Translations under genes and position numbers: made by a program
NCBI RefSeq assembly: GCF_008831285.2
Contig: NC_045138.2
Coordinates: 34,094,769-34,158,768, forward strand
Direction of reading: 5' to 3'
Length of the DNA stretch: 64,000 nt
Source: Nymphaea colorata
Taxonomy: Eukaryota > Streptophyta > Magnoliopsida > Nymphaeales > Nymphaeaceae
Part shown: piece by piece, positions 49,748 through 63,100 of the stretch
Layout: each line of letters starts with the position of its first letter
Position numbering within the stretch: the first letter of the stretch is position 1
Notes under the pieces: model-generated
Told to the model about the DNA's origin: nothing
Database searches by the model: none
What the model saw: only the letters and a program-made list of their open reading frames with translations

Positions 49748-52700
49748 CTACCTTGGAGAAACCTCAGTGTTTGTAACTCCATTTACTGAAGATTGTGGTC
49801 CGCTTGAAACCTTCACACATCTTTTGCTAGAAAATAGAGGTTCTGTCGGCACCGGAAGCGCCAAAGAGTCGCTCCCAAGCATGAGAAGAACGGAAGCCAT
49901 GGTTGGTCTGCTTTCAGCATCATCTTGAACACAGAGCAAGCCTATATGTATGCATCTTAATATTTCCCGAGTTGGGCTTGTTACTCTCAACAAAGGATCC
50001 ACGAATTCCAGTCCCTTTCCTTCACGCCATAAACTCCATGCCTGTACCCCAATTTCAGTGGACGTAGCATGGAAGTTGTTAGCTTTAGCTTTTAATTAGA
50101 GAGCATGAGAAAAACAAAAGACCAATTTTTAAGCATATAATGATCGACTATAATCAGAAACGTATGTCTCAACAGTTTAGATGGATTGTGTCTCAAAAAA
50201 CATTTTTCTGCCGCATAATTTTAGAACAATGTTCCATCCCATCCAATAATTTTAGAACAAAGTTCAAATTTCACAAGCAGAAGCTCTGACAGCAACTTCC
50301 ATCCCATCCAATAATTCCATAGAGAAGTTTGTCCAATTCAGATGTCCCTAATGATGCAGAATATCCACCGACAACAAACAGATGAGTATTTCTTTCTGAT
50401 TGTCAGAGGAACCCCAGTTGGTGTGATCCGATTTTCCTCTGAGAGGCTAAGAGATGCGACACGGACCATGCCCTGTTCTCCTTCTATTATTCTTACGGTA
50501 ACTCCTGAGTCCTGACCTTAGATTCTGGTTGATTCAAAATTGACTGCGAAAGAGGCGCAACCCAATTATCAATCTACATTCTCTTTCAACTTGAAGCCTT
50601 CAAACCAAGCCACCAGGGGTCCAACTGAATGAATCTGAAACCATGTCACAGACGTAGCTACCCAAACACAATAACTAGTTTTTATTCTAAACCAGCTTAG
50701 TTCCTAATATGCTTACAGCATCATCCTAGTGGATCATAAGTTGTTTGCTTTTGCTACATAAAAACCACTAAACTCTGGGATCAATTATTTAGACAGTCAA
50801 CAAATGATGCACAGAAAACTATCATTTACTAAGCCAAAAGTTTGCAAGCCACCTCCTCTGTTGTGTTACTTTCAGGTTCTGGAATCCTAAAGGAGATGCA
50901 GACCTCAGCTGGTCAACTAGACCAGGGCTCGACGCTGGTGCTTATCCAGGAGGTTCGCATCAATGCAGAGTGAAACATAGAAAGTGATTAACTGTAGTCT
51001 GTCAAATTCTGTTGACCCATCACTCACCCGATCGGTGACCTGATGTGCACTCTCCTTTGTAGAACATAAAACCAAAGGCGATTTCATCATGAATACAGAA
51101 AATACCGGAAAATCAGAACAATGTTCCATTAACAATGCATTTAAGGAAAATTAGATGAAAGACGTCCTCTGTTTGTATAATATCACATATCATCATTTAA
51201 CTTTGTCAAAATTTTTGGAACACAATTAGGCTGTTACTGAATTATTTCCAAATTCAGCTGCACTACTGGCTTGCTATAGCTAGCTTTAACAAAAATATGG
51301 ATATTATTAGCTTCAAGAATAAATGCGCATATGCTAACGAAGATAAATCATTCTATGATCTAGGACTGAAGAGGGGGATACGTATAGAAAGGAAACAATG
51401 AACGAGACTTACGTATCCAACCAGACTACGCGCTTCCTTGTGGGGATGGTGAAACTTTCTGTTGAGTTGGCCGCTGATGATTTCGAGGAGTAAGATGCCG
51501 AAGCTGTATACATCTGATTTAATGGAGAACAAACCATCCATCGCATACTCCGGAGACATGTATCCACTGTTGAAGGAAAGCAAAAGATAGATGGATTATA
51601 AGTGTTTGGCTTTCAGTGAACATGTAAAGTGGAGATGCCTTGCTATTCTCTACTTGGCGAAATATAAAATGGGCAGTTCATCTAACTAGGGAGAGCAGTA
51701 TACGTTGAGAGCATCCACTAAAATATATCCACTAATAAAAAACCAAACAGAAAAGTGTGATACCTTTCTCCGTGTTTATTCAAGACCGTCTGCCGATGAA
51801 TTGAGGGAGATAACTACAACTCTTTTCTTTTCTGAAGGAACAGAGAATACATTTGGGGAGTTCTCTCAGAAAAAGGTGGAGAGTGTAATCTTATTATGCC
51901 AGTCTTTTTACATTTAGTTTGCTGGAAATGCCAATGCAAAGGTGGTAGAAAGGAATGCTTTCAGACTAAGAATTAAGAAAGAAGCTAGCAAGGTGCCATC
52001 CTCAAATTTTACTGCAAAATTCGAGAAACAAAAGTTTTTGGGACAACCAAAAGCATGTCTAAGTTTCGGGAAATTGCAGACCTGACCTGAACTTTTCTTC
52101 TAATTTTTAAACTAACTTAGGAGAGGCTAGCAAGGGAAGAAAGGGAAAAAAGGAAGAAGTAAAATACTAATTATGTGTTTGGGTGACACATGCAAAACAC
52201 AGGTTTTTGTGGGAGAGGGTTCAGGGTTTTCAATTCTTTTTCAAAACCAGATTTTGTCAAAATCGGGCTTCTCTTAAACTCAGTTTGATGTCACCCAAAC
52301 ATTTCAAAATGATATTCTAGAGGTAAAAATCAGAAGTTTTGTATTCGAAAGGACACTTAAAGTGTCATCCAAATACACTGTAATTGGCACTTGAAGTAGT
52401 TAACTAGGAAACTTTTGTGTTCCCAGTAACTGAAAGAAAAAACTATGTGGATTTGAAAATCGTCTACTGCCTTCGTCGTTGCTTGCCAGAAGAAATACAT
52501 ACGTATCTAGCACTTTCCATTATCAGAACTATAACAAAAGACAAGGTTCCATGATGACAAATATACAAATGACACTCAACATGCGCTATATGTCCTCGAA
52601 TAGGAAAGACTTTTAAAAGCCTCAGAGAGTTAAAACTTAAAGAAGCCCTCGTGTATACTTAATTACTTACTATGTTCCAACAATTATTTTGGTGTTCACT

Positions 52701-54569
52701 TGGGTCTGATTGCCACTGAAAATCCTTGCCATCCCAAAATCTGAAATTTTGGAGTTCATCTGCTCATCCAAAAGAACGTTGGCGGCCTTAAGGTCCCGGT
52801 GGATGATGCTGAGTCGGGAATCATGATGAAGATAAGCCATGCCCCTTGCAGTTCCCATTATAATATTCAGTCTCTTCTCCCAATCTAACAGAGCACGCTT
52901 TTCTGCATCTGAACATCAGCATATATAAATAAAATAAGTGATGAACTCTCTCTACCCTCTGCTCTGATGTAATATGCAACCTTTTCTGCAATCAGATGTC
53001 AAAAGATAAAAGCTTTTCATGCTTCTAATAATTCTGAGTTTATATAATTAATCAACATGTTTCACAAACTAAGCATGTTTCAGACTTTTCGTTTCTGTAC
53101 GACATAAAATTTAATCAGTTACAACACAGATTGCTAAGTCGAGAAACGAAGAACGCTAATGAAGTAATCAATAGTTAATTTAGAAAGGAATGAAGTCAAT
53201 ATTTTCATCATTTAAGCGCAGTTTTTCGAGAATCCTGCTCTCGCCCTTTGCCCATTCCCCTTTATTTTCTGTGGTGGAAATTGTTTGGGATATGTTGATG
53301 CACTCGTACGTATGAATATTATTAAAAACTGTTAAAAGAAATTGTTGCGTTTTTCTGGCAGAAATTAGTGATGATTTAAAGAGCCTTGAAGAGGATTGTG
53401 AGTTCTTTCATTCACACGCACACCCAACTCTGCTTGCCGATAGTGTGTCCGTACATGTGTATATATGCAAAGGTGTAAAGATTATGTGAATATAATTTAG
53501 GAGTGTAGCATAAATAAGACCATTCAGGAAGGCGTCGACGCTTTTGTTGGGCAGATACTCATAAATGAGCATCATTTCATCCTCCTCCAGGCAGCACCCC
53601 AAAAGCCTTACTAAGTTCTTGTGTTGAAGATTTCCTATCAAGTTCACCTCATTCTTGTACTCGCTTAAACCTTGCAAGGAATGTCGGGAAAGCCTCTTCA
53701 CTGCTACTTCCTGCCCATTGGGGAGAATACCCTGAAAAGAAGAAAACTCAACCAATTTCCATTTTTCTCAAACCAAACTTGAAGGAAAAAAGTTAAGTGA
53801 ATTACCTTGTAAACAGGGCCAAATCCACCTTGGCCCAGCTTATTTGACTCTGAAAAATTATCCGTGGCTATTCGTACAGTCCTAAATCGTACCGTTGGTA
53901 AGTCGTGGGTTTTCTCAAGCTGGTCGTCGCTGCCGATATCAAGCATAGTTACCTCGTGTCTATATCTCTGCTTTTCTGTTAGTTGTGGACAAATTGTTAA
54001 GTTGGCAATTGCCAGTGAATTTGCATGAAAAATGTGCATTATGTGAAAGCAGAAACAGAAATTGAAGTAGAGGAACTTTAATGTAGTTTAGCAGACTACA
54101 TCTACGTTCACCACAGCTCTCTTCTTTAAGATAATAATATGTAGGGAAGCACCCCATAATGCTTCTTAAATACTAGATACCACATGAGAGGGCATCCCTC
54201 AACAGTTTCCCTACAGGTCTCTTGACAGATTTAGTTACAGAAGAATAAGGATGGTGTATTCTATTTAGCATGACAAATCCAACATTTTCTTGAATTACAT
54301 TGATCTGATGTGGTTTCTGTTCTGCCACCTTTGATGCTATATCCACATTTTGACTGCTCTTTTTACTCATATTGGTCTATTAAGTGTCTCTGCCTTACTG
54401 TTTTGCTGCCTTTGATGCTAACTCCAGATTTAAAATGCTCTTGTTCTTTATCACATCTACTTACGCATACAGAAATACACAATTGCTCCTTCGACTACTC
54501 TTTTTGGAACCGATATAGGGTCTATGACTTGTTTCTCCTCTTCCTCTCTCCTGAATAAAAGAGTATTTG

Positions 54570-54609
<40 letters not shown>

Positions 54610-57194
54610 GTTTAGTCAGGCCCACTTTTTTTCTCTTTTTGGTTTGAAGAGAGGAAGGCTCTTAGCCTACAAATGAATTAGAAAGAAAAAGCAGAATCGG
54701 CAGATCAAAGTGGAACATGCAATTCATTTTGCGTATGGATGTGATTGCAAAAAGGGTTCGAATTTGGTTAGTTGAATTTGAACATGCGACTATGTTGTAC
54801 AAGAAAGTAAATTAATAAAATATTTCTTCTTTAAGTTTAGACTAGTGAGTGACAAATTTAACTTGCTGAAGTGTATAAAATGTAAAGGACACGAATATTA
54901 ATAAGGTCGGCTACGTGTTTACCCATGTGTCTTCTTCTTTGTTGAACGAGGCACAGGGCACAGACAACCATGAATACACTTGCAATGGAGCTTGCAATGA
55001 TCACAATTCTCTTGGAACTTTTTCTACCTTGCCCTGCAGCATGATGTGCTGGTTATTTTTCTCTTGAGGTTAAGAAGAAATGATGGTTTTTAAACAAAAA
55101 AAATTAACGGAAACTAAAGAAACAAATGTAAATGTGATCTCTATGTTTAGAAATGAGCGTAAGCAAAGACGTCAGCAGATAGGCTTTTACTAAAATTCTT
55201 GCATGGTAGGGGAGAGAGCCTGGCCTCATAAATAAATGGAAGGATATTGCAATTCTGTGTACATTGGTGAGGATTGACAGAAGGATGGTTCAACGCAGAG
55301 ATGGGGACCATAGCAGCGAATAGTGGGCCAATTCCTTACGCCACCCGACACGTATTTGTGACAAGAATTTTTCTGAATACATAATGGTTGCCTTGCACAT
55401 TTTGACCGGTTCGCTACTGAAAGAATAAAAATCTAACTAACTATTTTTACCTTTGAAAAATAAGCCCAAGATTGTATTTGGACGATGCCATTAAAAGAGC
55501 ACTTTGTGAGAGCCGGGTTATGATTCATGTTTAACTAGTTTGTGAAAGTTTTGCCTTCCTGAAAACATCATTTTCTTAAAGTTAGGTTTTTTTATAAACC
55601 CCAGTTCTGATCTCCCAAACACGCCTTAAAATTAACTTTCCCAGGAATGGGTCGGAATTTTTTGAGGTCAAAGTGGCTGAGGGTAAGTTGGGGACTCACC
55701 GCCAGAGCTGGTTGGTGGTGGCCTTGTGGAATTCGGCTCATCGGTGCCGGTGCCGGTGCCAGTGGGGACCGTGACGTTGACTTGTTGATCGAAAAAGAAT
55801 TTTGTGAGACCATACTCCGCTCTGCAGCTCCCTGTAAGAAGGATTGCTCTCTCCGAGCTTCTACTGACGGACTGTATTTCTCCCGGCAACGTGTCCAGGC
55901 ACTTGTAGCAGTCGGACCTCGAGATGTCGTCCGTGCATTGCACCAAGGCGTATAACGTCTGACTTCCGTTGAACGCCCTAGATCCTGTCTCGAACATGTT
56001 GGGCGAATCCTTAGTCGTCGCAAGAGTCGTGAGGTTGTTGATCAGAGTGCCCAAGGTAAAAGAGAACTCTGGGGGTCGGCCTTTCGGTGCCGAATAATAC
56101 TTGTCCATAATGTCTAGTTTGCCGAAGAAACTGGTGTTAGAGTAGCGTAACTGGCAGTAATTAAACCATACGATTGCTGATACACTGTCGGGGCAGAGAT
56201 CCGGGATTCGTGTGGACGCACTCTTGGCGCATCGCCTGCAAACGTCCTCTGGGACGTCGCCTCGGCATTGAAACTGGCCGTAGACTTTATTGACTTCCGA
56301 ACGAAGACTCGTGGGGGTCGTGTTGGCGGTGCTCAGGGAGTCGAGCAGCATGTTCAGATTCTGCCGGAAGGAGCCGTTTGACCTCTGATTCGTGTCCGCA
56401 GGGCAATTGTGGCCTACCAGGCTCACATTATCGAACATAGACGGCGTTAATGTTGATAGGTTTCCGAAGAAAGGATAGATCTCATACCTAATAACACAAC
56501 TGCCGGACAGAATTCTAGCTCCCTGTTTGTCTATGCAACACTGTGACATGGATCTAATGGAATTGCTCAAACAAGAATCGCAGAATTTCGGGGACAAGTC
56601 TCTTGTGCATTCCACCAAGCTGTAGAGCGTCGTGTTATCTGTGTAGGGAACAGCACCGGTGGCGTACGAGAGGGAAGACTTGTCGGTGGTAGCCGACGCG
56701 CTGAGATTATTGAAGAAGGATATAGCAACTGGTTTGAACTGTGAGGGGTTAGAGATGCCATCGGTGTTAACCAGAGCCAGCTGGGAGCTATCTACCACGC
56801 CAAAGAAATCGACACTCGAGTAGCGTAAAAGGCAATTGTCGAACCATATCACAGCAATTTTGGCACTGGGACACACTTGGAGGATTTGAGAGGCAGAAGA
56901 CACGGCGCAAAAACTGCAGTCATCGGGAGAGATGTCTGTGTGGCACTGCACCAAGCCATAGACTTGGTCGGGGCTCCTGCCAACTGTGGTGTTGTAGAAC
57001 AAGCTAGGACTCACGGAAGCATTGGCTCTGAGAGAGGCCAAGAGGGTGTTGAGATCTTTCTGATAGGCACTCCCAGCGGCGTAGGTTGGGCCGGTGTTGG
57101 GACAGTTGTAGTAGGGGCTCTGGGCCTCAGCAACGAGGAAAAGAGGAAGAAGAAATATGAAGAGACTGAGACACCGAGTTGCAGCCATCACCAT
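49748..57194 (-). CDS. Four-DUF26 cysteine-rich receptor-like kinase, 890 aa
   Basis: Receptor kinase with a doubled ectodomain. Exons: 57194-55700, 55033-54923, 53975-53806, 53731-53521, 52908-52671, 51566-51413, 50041-49748; the frame closes. Signal peptide about 1-24. Four DUF26 domains are encoded in one uninterrupted exon, each with C-x8-C-x2-C: C84/93/96, C196/205/208, C310/319/322 and C420/429/432. A TGTGTGT linker comes before the membrane span at about 507-527. Kinase: GQGGFG 583-588, VAVK K604, E620, HRD D701, DFG 719-721, GYMSPEYAM. All key residues are present, so an active Ser/Thr kinase is predicted; most CRKs have two domains. The exon 4 donor is weak (GTCTTA), but its place and the 211 nt exon length match every paralogue. 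A second in-frame ATG lies at 57188. CATAAAAG, about 60 bp upstream, is TATA-like. The kinase is closest to the partial gene at 60.2-63.5 kb. Confidence 0.92.
54575..54608. repeat. (TA)n microsatellite in CRK intron 2
   Basis: Seventeen TA units inside the 947 bp intron between the membrane and first kinase exons of the four-domain CRK. Confidence 0.95.
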
Positions 57195-58177
57195 GCGGTT
57201 GGAGATGCTTTCAGGCTCGCAGCATCGCAGGGGAAACAGCAGGAGCTTCTTTTATGGTCGATCTTCTCAGCTCTTCTTGTCGACTTCGTCAGACAGTTTT
57301 ACTCCTCCTAGATTTTTGGTGGTTGGGTCCACTCAGCACATGCAAAGGTCATACAGCCCCAAGCTGATTGCTGCCTTCCCTGCCTTCTTCTTCCATTTCC
57401 ACAGTCTCATGGCTGGAGGTTGTTCCCATGAAAGCGGATGATGTTTTTCCCCAAAATTTGCAGGGCCCACATACTTTGCATTTACGTTGATGACAGGGAA
57501 AAAGAGAAGGGTCTTGCGTTTCTTGATAAAGAAAGCAGGAACAGAAATGAAGAGCGAATTATTATCCACGATATTGTGAGGGGCAACAGAAATGAAGAGG
57601 AGACTACCGAAACCGATGGGTCATGAGGGGAGAGCCAACTTTCGTTTGTCCTCGTCGACTTGCGAACGAAGGCAGAGGAGTTAGGCGTCCCCATCCCAAA
57701 GCTCCGTTGTCCACAAAACGGGGCTGGACAATGACAATGATGCCGTTTAGTCTATGGAGAGAGATTCAGTATGCTCCGCATTAGTTTACTTTCGAGTCAA
57801 GTGCGCGTTTGAAGCCACCCACCTGGCACGACACAAAAACACATCTTCTCCACCCTCTCTATTTCTTTCCATTTCCTGGCAATTCTCCAGCTACCTGCCC
57901 TCTCCTTTTTTCTATGATACAAGAAGTGCGACAATAACTTCTCGGAAAGGCATACTTTTTTTTGTGCATGTCCATTCTTAATCACTTTGTCAAAAATAAT
58001 TTTTATACTTACTGTTTGTGTTTAAGTTTAGTTACTTGAGATTTGCTTTCCTTCTTTGTTAGAAACAACAACACCAACTCACTCAACTCGACCTCTAGTA
58101 TTTAGACTGCATCCATTACAAGAGGCAACGCCTATAGGAATCAAAGTAATGACTATCCTTCTTCTACTTAGTTACTG

Positions 58178-58374
58178 ACAGGGCGGAGCCAAGATTTTGT
58201 TTAGGGACGGATCAAAAAATTCAACCTTAAATTTGAGTAGGGCCAAAATGAATTTAAATAAAAAAAATACATTGAACAATTATTTTTTTTTTTTTTTTCT
58301 AATGTAAATTTTTTTTCTTCAGCTACCTCGGGGCGGGCCACGGCCTAGGTGGGCCCTCCCCTCCCTCCGCCCCT
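58178..58374 (+). mobile_element. hAT-type MITE, copy 2
   Basis: About 197 bp with inverted ends (CAGGGCGGAGCC ... CCTCCGCCCCT), flanked by a perfect 8 bp target-site duplication AGTTACTG at 58170-58177 and 58375-58382. It belongs to the same family as the element at 20.29-20.48 kb, in the opposite orientation (shared CGGAGCYAAGATTTTxTTY, a GGGCCACGGC-like motif and a C-rich end). No coding capacity; non-autonomous. Confidence 0.88.
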
Positions 58375-58791
58375 AGTTACTGGTCCTTGCAGTACGTGAA
58401 AGCACTTGGAACAATAGCTTCATATAGCTCAAAGTTGATTCATTTGTCAAACAAAGCAAATGAATTATGTTCGAGTTGTTAATTCAATTCAAATAATTTG
58501 GCGAGATTCGTCCAAGCTACGGGTATGAACTTGCCTCCTTAAAACTCCAATAAGGTCGTACAATCATAAAAGCTCATTCAGATGACTTGGTTTAGGTACT
58601 GTTTATGCAAATAACATTTGGTCGTCTTAGTTAACTCTGGCTTAACAAGTTACTAAATGATATATGGGGAGTTCGATGTTTTCATGTGTATGTTGCTCGA
58701 TAGCAAAAAGATTAAAACAATGTCACCAAAATACGGTTGCTATATGAGCGTTAACGACAGTTGATGATGCAACAACGGTTCATGTTTTAAG

Positions 58792-58793
<2 letters not shown>

Positions 58794-58839
<46 letters not shown>
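58794..58839. repeat. (AT)n microsatellite
   Basis: About 23 AT units, read directly. Confidence 0.95.
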
Positions 58840-58842
<3 letters not shown>

Positions 58843-59507
58843 TGTTTTTATTTTATTTTAAATATTTTTTAACAAAAATTTTGAAGGGTTTGATTTTTAA
58901 CCTTGATCTAGTGGCTCGGGATTTGCCAATATAAAATATATGACTGCATGATATTCTTTTTATGTTGTGTTACTGAAATCATTACAAAAGGTGTATTTAT
59001 GACCTTCAATTGCTTGACTATAGTTTTTAGCTACAAAACACACTTTGTACAACAGTTTTCAACGACACAAAATAAATAAATAAAAAGTAACTATTCGTTA
59101 ATACAAGTAGCCAACTGATTTTACTTATAAAAAAACAACAAACGAAGAGATTTCTCGCGAGGTGATTTGACATGAGGCAAAAGTTTCTCAAAATACAACC
59201 TTATCGATCGATCGCCTGAAAATGTTGTGAAGCATGGACATGCACATTTTTGTATCATTTTAAAGCATAAAAAATCTAAAATCTTCACTGCTTTGTTCAA
59301 AACATTTATACGTGCGTTAAAAAAGAGTCAAAACATTTGCCCCAATGTTGAGTGATTTCCAAAATCTAATTTTACAGAAGAAAAGCTCTGGGTTCGAGCG
59401 TTTTCTGCTCCCAATGAAATCAAAAAAGAGTTCGGCAGCGGAACCGGCCAAGGTCAAAATTGAACAGGGAGGAAGTGGTAATCGATTGCGGTCTACGCTG
59501 GGCTCAC

Positions 59508-59658
59508 CGCCATAACTGATGGTCATTGCAGGCCGTTGGCTTGGCTTCGGCACCGCCATTTCAGGATTGAAAGTCTCCAGGCACTTCTGGCAGTCGGATC
59601 TCCTGATGTCCGTCGTGGAGTGCACCAGCACATGCAACGTCTGATTGCCGTTGGAGAA
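59508..59658 (-). pseudogene. Orphan fourth-DUF26-domain fragment
   Basis: The minus strand reads FSNGNQTLHVLVHSTTDIRR then SDCQKCLETFNPEMAVPKPS. It aligns with the fourth domain of the CRK at 49.7-57.2 kb ([27 protein letters not shown]). The first cysteine of C-x8-C-x2-C is Ser. The fragment ends in GGC-G followed by GTGAGC, matching the exon 1 donor of that gene. Nothing of domains 1-3 remains upstream, and no membrane exon is seen downstream. It is the tail of a dead paralogue, or left over from a duplication between the two related CRKs. Confidence 0.75.
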
Positions 59659-60191
59659 GCAAAAGTATTCGAATTTTTGAGTTGAACCCTTTTAAATTTG
59701 GAGAAGCTATCACACATTTTTGTAGCAGTATGCATGTGGTTGACTATTCCACACCCCAGATTCCTTATCTATCTATGAATTATGTTATTCAAGCAATCAA
59801 AAGGCCTGAATTATAAGTATCAGTCAGTCCCGATGTTCAATTTCACGCCCAACTAGCTAGTGAGCAGCAGGTTTTCCTTGTTGATGGATAGCTTGTAATC
59901 GGGGGCTAAATGTATCAGGGAAAAGCAATGGATTACTGTGTCATCCTGGGTTACGTTTCCTAATTATTGATGGATATATGTAACAGGGCCCTAAATATAG
60001 CAGGGGAAAGCAGTGGAATACTTATCATCCTGGGTTAAATTAAGGAAGATGACTAGTATTTCCTTGAGTTGGCCTTGGGAATCATTTTCCATTAAGCTCA
60101 TAAATGATTGGCACATCAGTCTTCTGAGATTGGTGACTCTTACAAGAGAATAAAAATAGATTCATGTATAAACTGGTATCGAGCAGCACCT

Positions 60192-63100
60192 TTACCTTGG
60201 ATTAACTTCAGTATCTGTAACCCCGTTCACGGAAGAAGATTCTGATTTGCTGGAACCATCTTTGATTTTTCTCGTCGAAAATGCAGGTACCGTCGGCATC
60301 GGAAGTGCCAAACATTCACCCCCAAGCATGAGAAGAACAGAAGACATGGTTGGTCTACTTTCCGCATCTTCTTGAACACAGAGCAAGCCTATACGTAGGC
60401 ATCTTAATATTTCACGAGCAGGGCTTGTCTCTCTTAGCAGTGGGTCCACGAATTCAAGTCCCATCCCTTGATTCCACAAAATCCATGCCTATAACGGTAT
60501 AACCCAGTTTAATTCATCCACAATGTTTCGTGTGAGTATCTCGAGTGATCGAATATCAAAAATTTGATAAAAAGTATGCCATGCTTTTCAATGTCACGTA
60601 AGGTTATCAAGCTTGCAGGACAATATTTTGAAAGAAGACAACTAGGCCTTGCTAAAGAATGAAACACCTTACAGGGCAAAATAGGCTCTTTTCCAATTTC
60701 GCTATGTTACTGGGTTTCCATATCAATTTTCAAAAATCATTATGGTATTGCTTCAAAACAAAAATATTGTCACTTTAATTTAGAGAAAAGGGTCCACCTA
60801 TGCTAACTAGGAGTTACTCTACACTACAGTATTCCATGACTGAAGCAGGAGATATGAAGCAAGGAATCAATGAGACTTACAAATCCAACAAGACTACGAG
60901 CTTCTTGATGGGAATGATTGAACTTTCTGTTGAGTTGGCCGCTGATGATTTCTAAGAGTAAGATGCCGAAGCTGTAGACATCCGATTTAATGGAGAAAAA
61001 ACCATCCATAGCATACTCCGGAGCCATGTATCCACTGTTGGAGGGAGAGCACAAAAGCAGAACAACGTAAGCGTTGGCTTGCAGTGAAGTGATTAAGCAC
61101 TGCCTAAAGTAGATAGATCCGAGCCTCTGGTTTGCAATTCAAATAGAAGCACATCGGTTGAAAAAAAAGGGGCTAATCATCTAACTTGGGGAAGGGTCCA
61201 ACTTAATCGATACCAAGATTTACTGAAGTATACCTACTGATTTATAAATAAATGGAGAAGTAGGGGAAACCTACTTAGATATCATCAGCCTTATGGGAAT
61301 CAAGAAAAGGGCCCCCTGTATACGAAGTTAAAGGACAACAGAATACATCGGAGTTCTCAGAAAAAGGAAGCAGAATTTAATCTTGTTGTGCAACAAACTT
61401 AAGGAAAATAATTCAATCTAACTAGGTTCCACCATTAACTGACTAAGCCCCCCAAGAACAAAATGAAGAGTCTGATATCGTTTCGCAACAGTCTTCTGCA
61501 CTAATTTTGCCGTCAAAAAGCAAAGTCAAAGGGATAACAATGAGAAGGCAGAAATTATTCACTTAAGAAGAAAGTATAAAGGCACCATCATCAAATTTGC
61601 AAAGAGAAAAACTTTCAGTAACGTAAGTTTTTTTGTTCACAATCAAATGCATTTCTGAACTTTAGAAATAGCAAACTCAACCTAGGAGCTAGAAGAGCTG
61701 AAAGGGCAGCGGTTGTGCTAAGGAGAAAGGAAAAAGCGTTAAAATAGTAATCCACTTCATGTGAAGTAAGTAATTTGGCATTTGTATATTTCCGTCAACA
61801 GAAGTTAAAAGACACAAGCATATGAAAGCTGTCATGTCTTCTTCATGTGGCCAAGGATTGCGTAATTTTAACGCTTCCTTGCAGGATAAAGCACTTAAGA
61901 ATTTTAAACGCTTCAAAGTGTAAAAGAAAGCTCTTATACTCACTATGTTCCAACAATTATTTTGGTGTTTACTTGAGTTTGATTGCCACTGAAGATCCTT
62001 GCCATTCCAAAATCTGAAATTTTAGGGTTCATCTGCTCATCGAGTAAAACATTGGCTGCTTTGAGGTCGCGGTGGATAATGCTGAGTCGGGAATCATGAT
62101 GAAGATAAACCATGCCCCTTGCAATCCCCATCATAATATTGAGTCTCGTCTCCCAATCTAACAATACTCGCCTTTGTGGATCTGTATGCCACCATAATTA
62201 ACTTAGTTGACCTCTCTCTCTCTCTTTCTCTCTCTTTGATATGGGATGCATTCCACAATCATTTTGCAATTACATATCAGAAGTTAAAAATTCTCAAGTA
62301 CTATTTCTTGGTCAGTCTGATCTGATGCACCTGATTAACATTTTGTAGAACAATAAAAAGTGTGTTCCTAAGTTTTTCATTGGGATCTCACGTAATATTT
62401 TGTTCACCTACAGAAATTTGCAATGCTTGGACCATGGATCCCAATTCCAAGGAGAAGATCAACTTACAACCCAATGCTTGTAAAGTTGGTCCCATTGAAT
62501 AGCGTCACCAAGAAAACGCCAGCCAGGTTTTTCAACACCAACTTGCTGGACCACGTAACTTGGTGTTGCTTCTTCTTCCTCTCTTACATTTTCACAAGAT
62601 TGTGGAAATTGCAGTAGAAGAATGTTATTCTCTAGACATTTCTAGGGTCCAAGAGAAAATCTGAGTCTTCTTGTTGTATAGTCAGTGGGTCATGCGGACC
62701 ACACCTTATAATAGAAAAGAAAAATTTTGTAGATTGGTGGAAATTTACTTGTATGACCGACCTAAATCCTAATTATGAACCACTAGAGTTAGGGGTTACG
62801 CCTCAACATTGTCCTAACTAATCAGCGGTTATGGATGTCCAAAATTTTCATATGCATCTTTCACCCACCAAAGAAGAGAGAGAGAGAGAGAGGAAAAAAA
62901 AAACATAAACGCTTAGAAATGATATTATATGAAGAGCGTGGAATTTGTACCAGTGAGAAAGGTGTCAAGGCTTTTGTTGGGGAGATACTCATAAATGAGC
63001 AGCACTTCCTCCTCCTCCGTGCAACACCCCAAAAGCCTTACCAAGTTCTTGTGTTGAAGATTTCCTATCAGTTTAACCTCATTCTTGAACTCCCTTATGC

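Larger units (their letters stand above)
57195..59507. other. Intergenic region upstream of the four-domain CRK
   Basis: No gene recognised. It contains the second hAT-type MITE and a TA microsatellite. The first hundreds of bases are the promoter side of the CRK. Confidence 0.45.

Noticed and set aside
54740-54770. GGGTTCGAATTTGG, resembling a tRNA T-arm.
   Set aside because: No D-arm or anticodon stem at proper distance; it lies inside a CRK intron.
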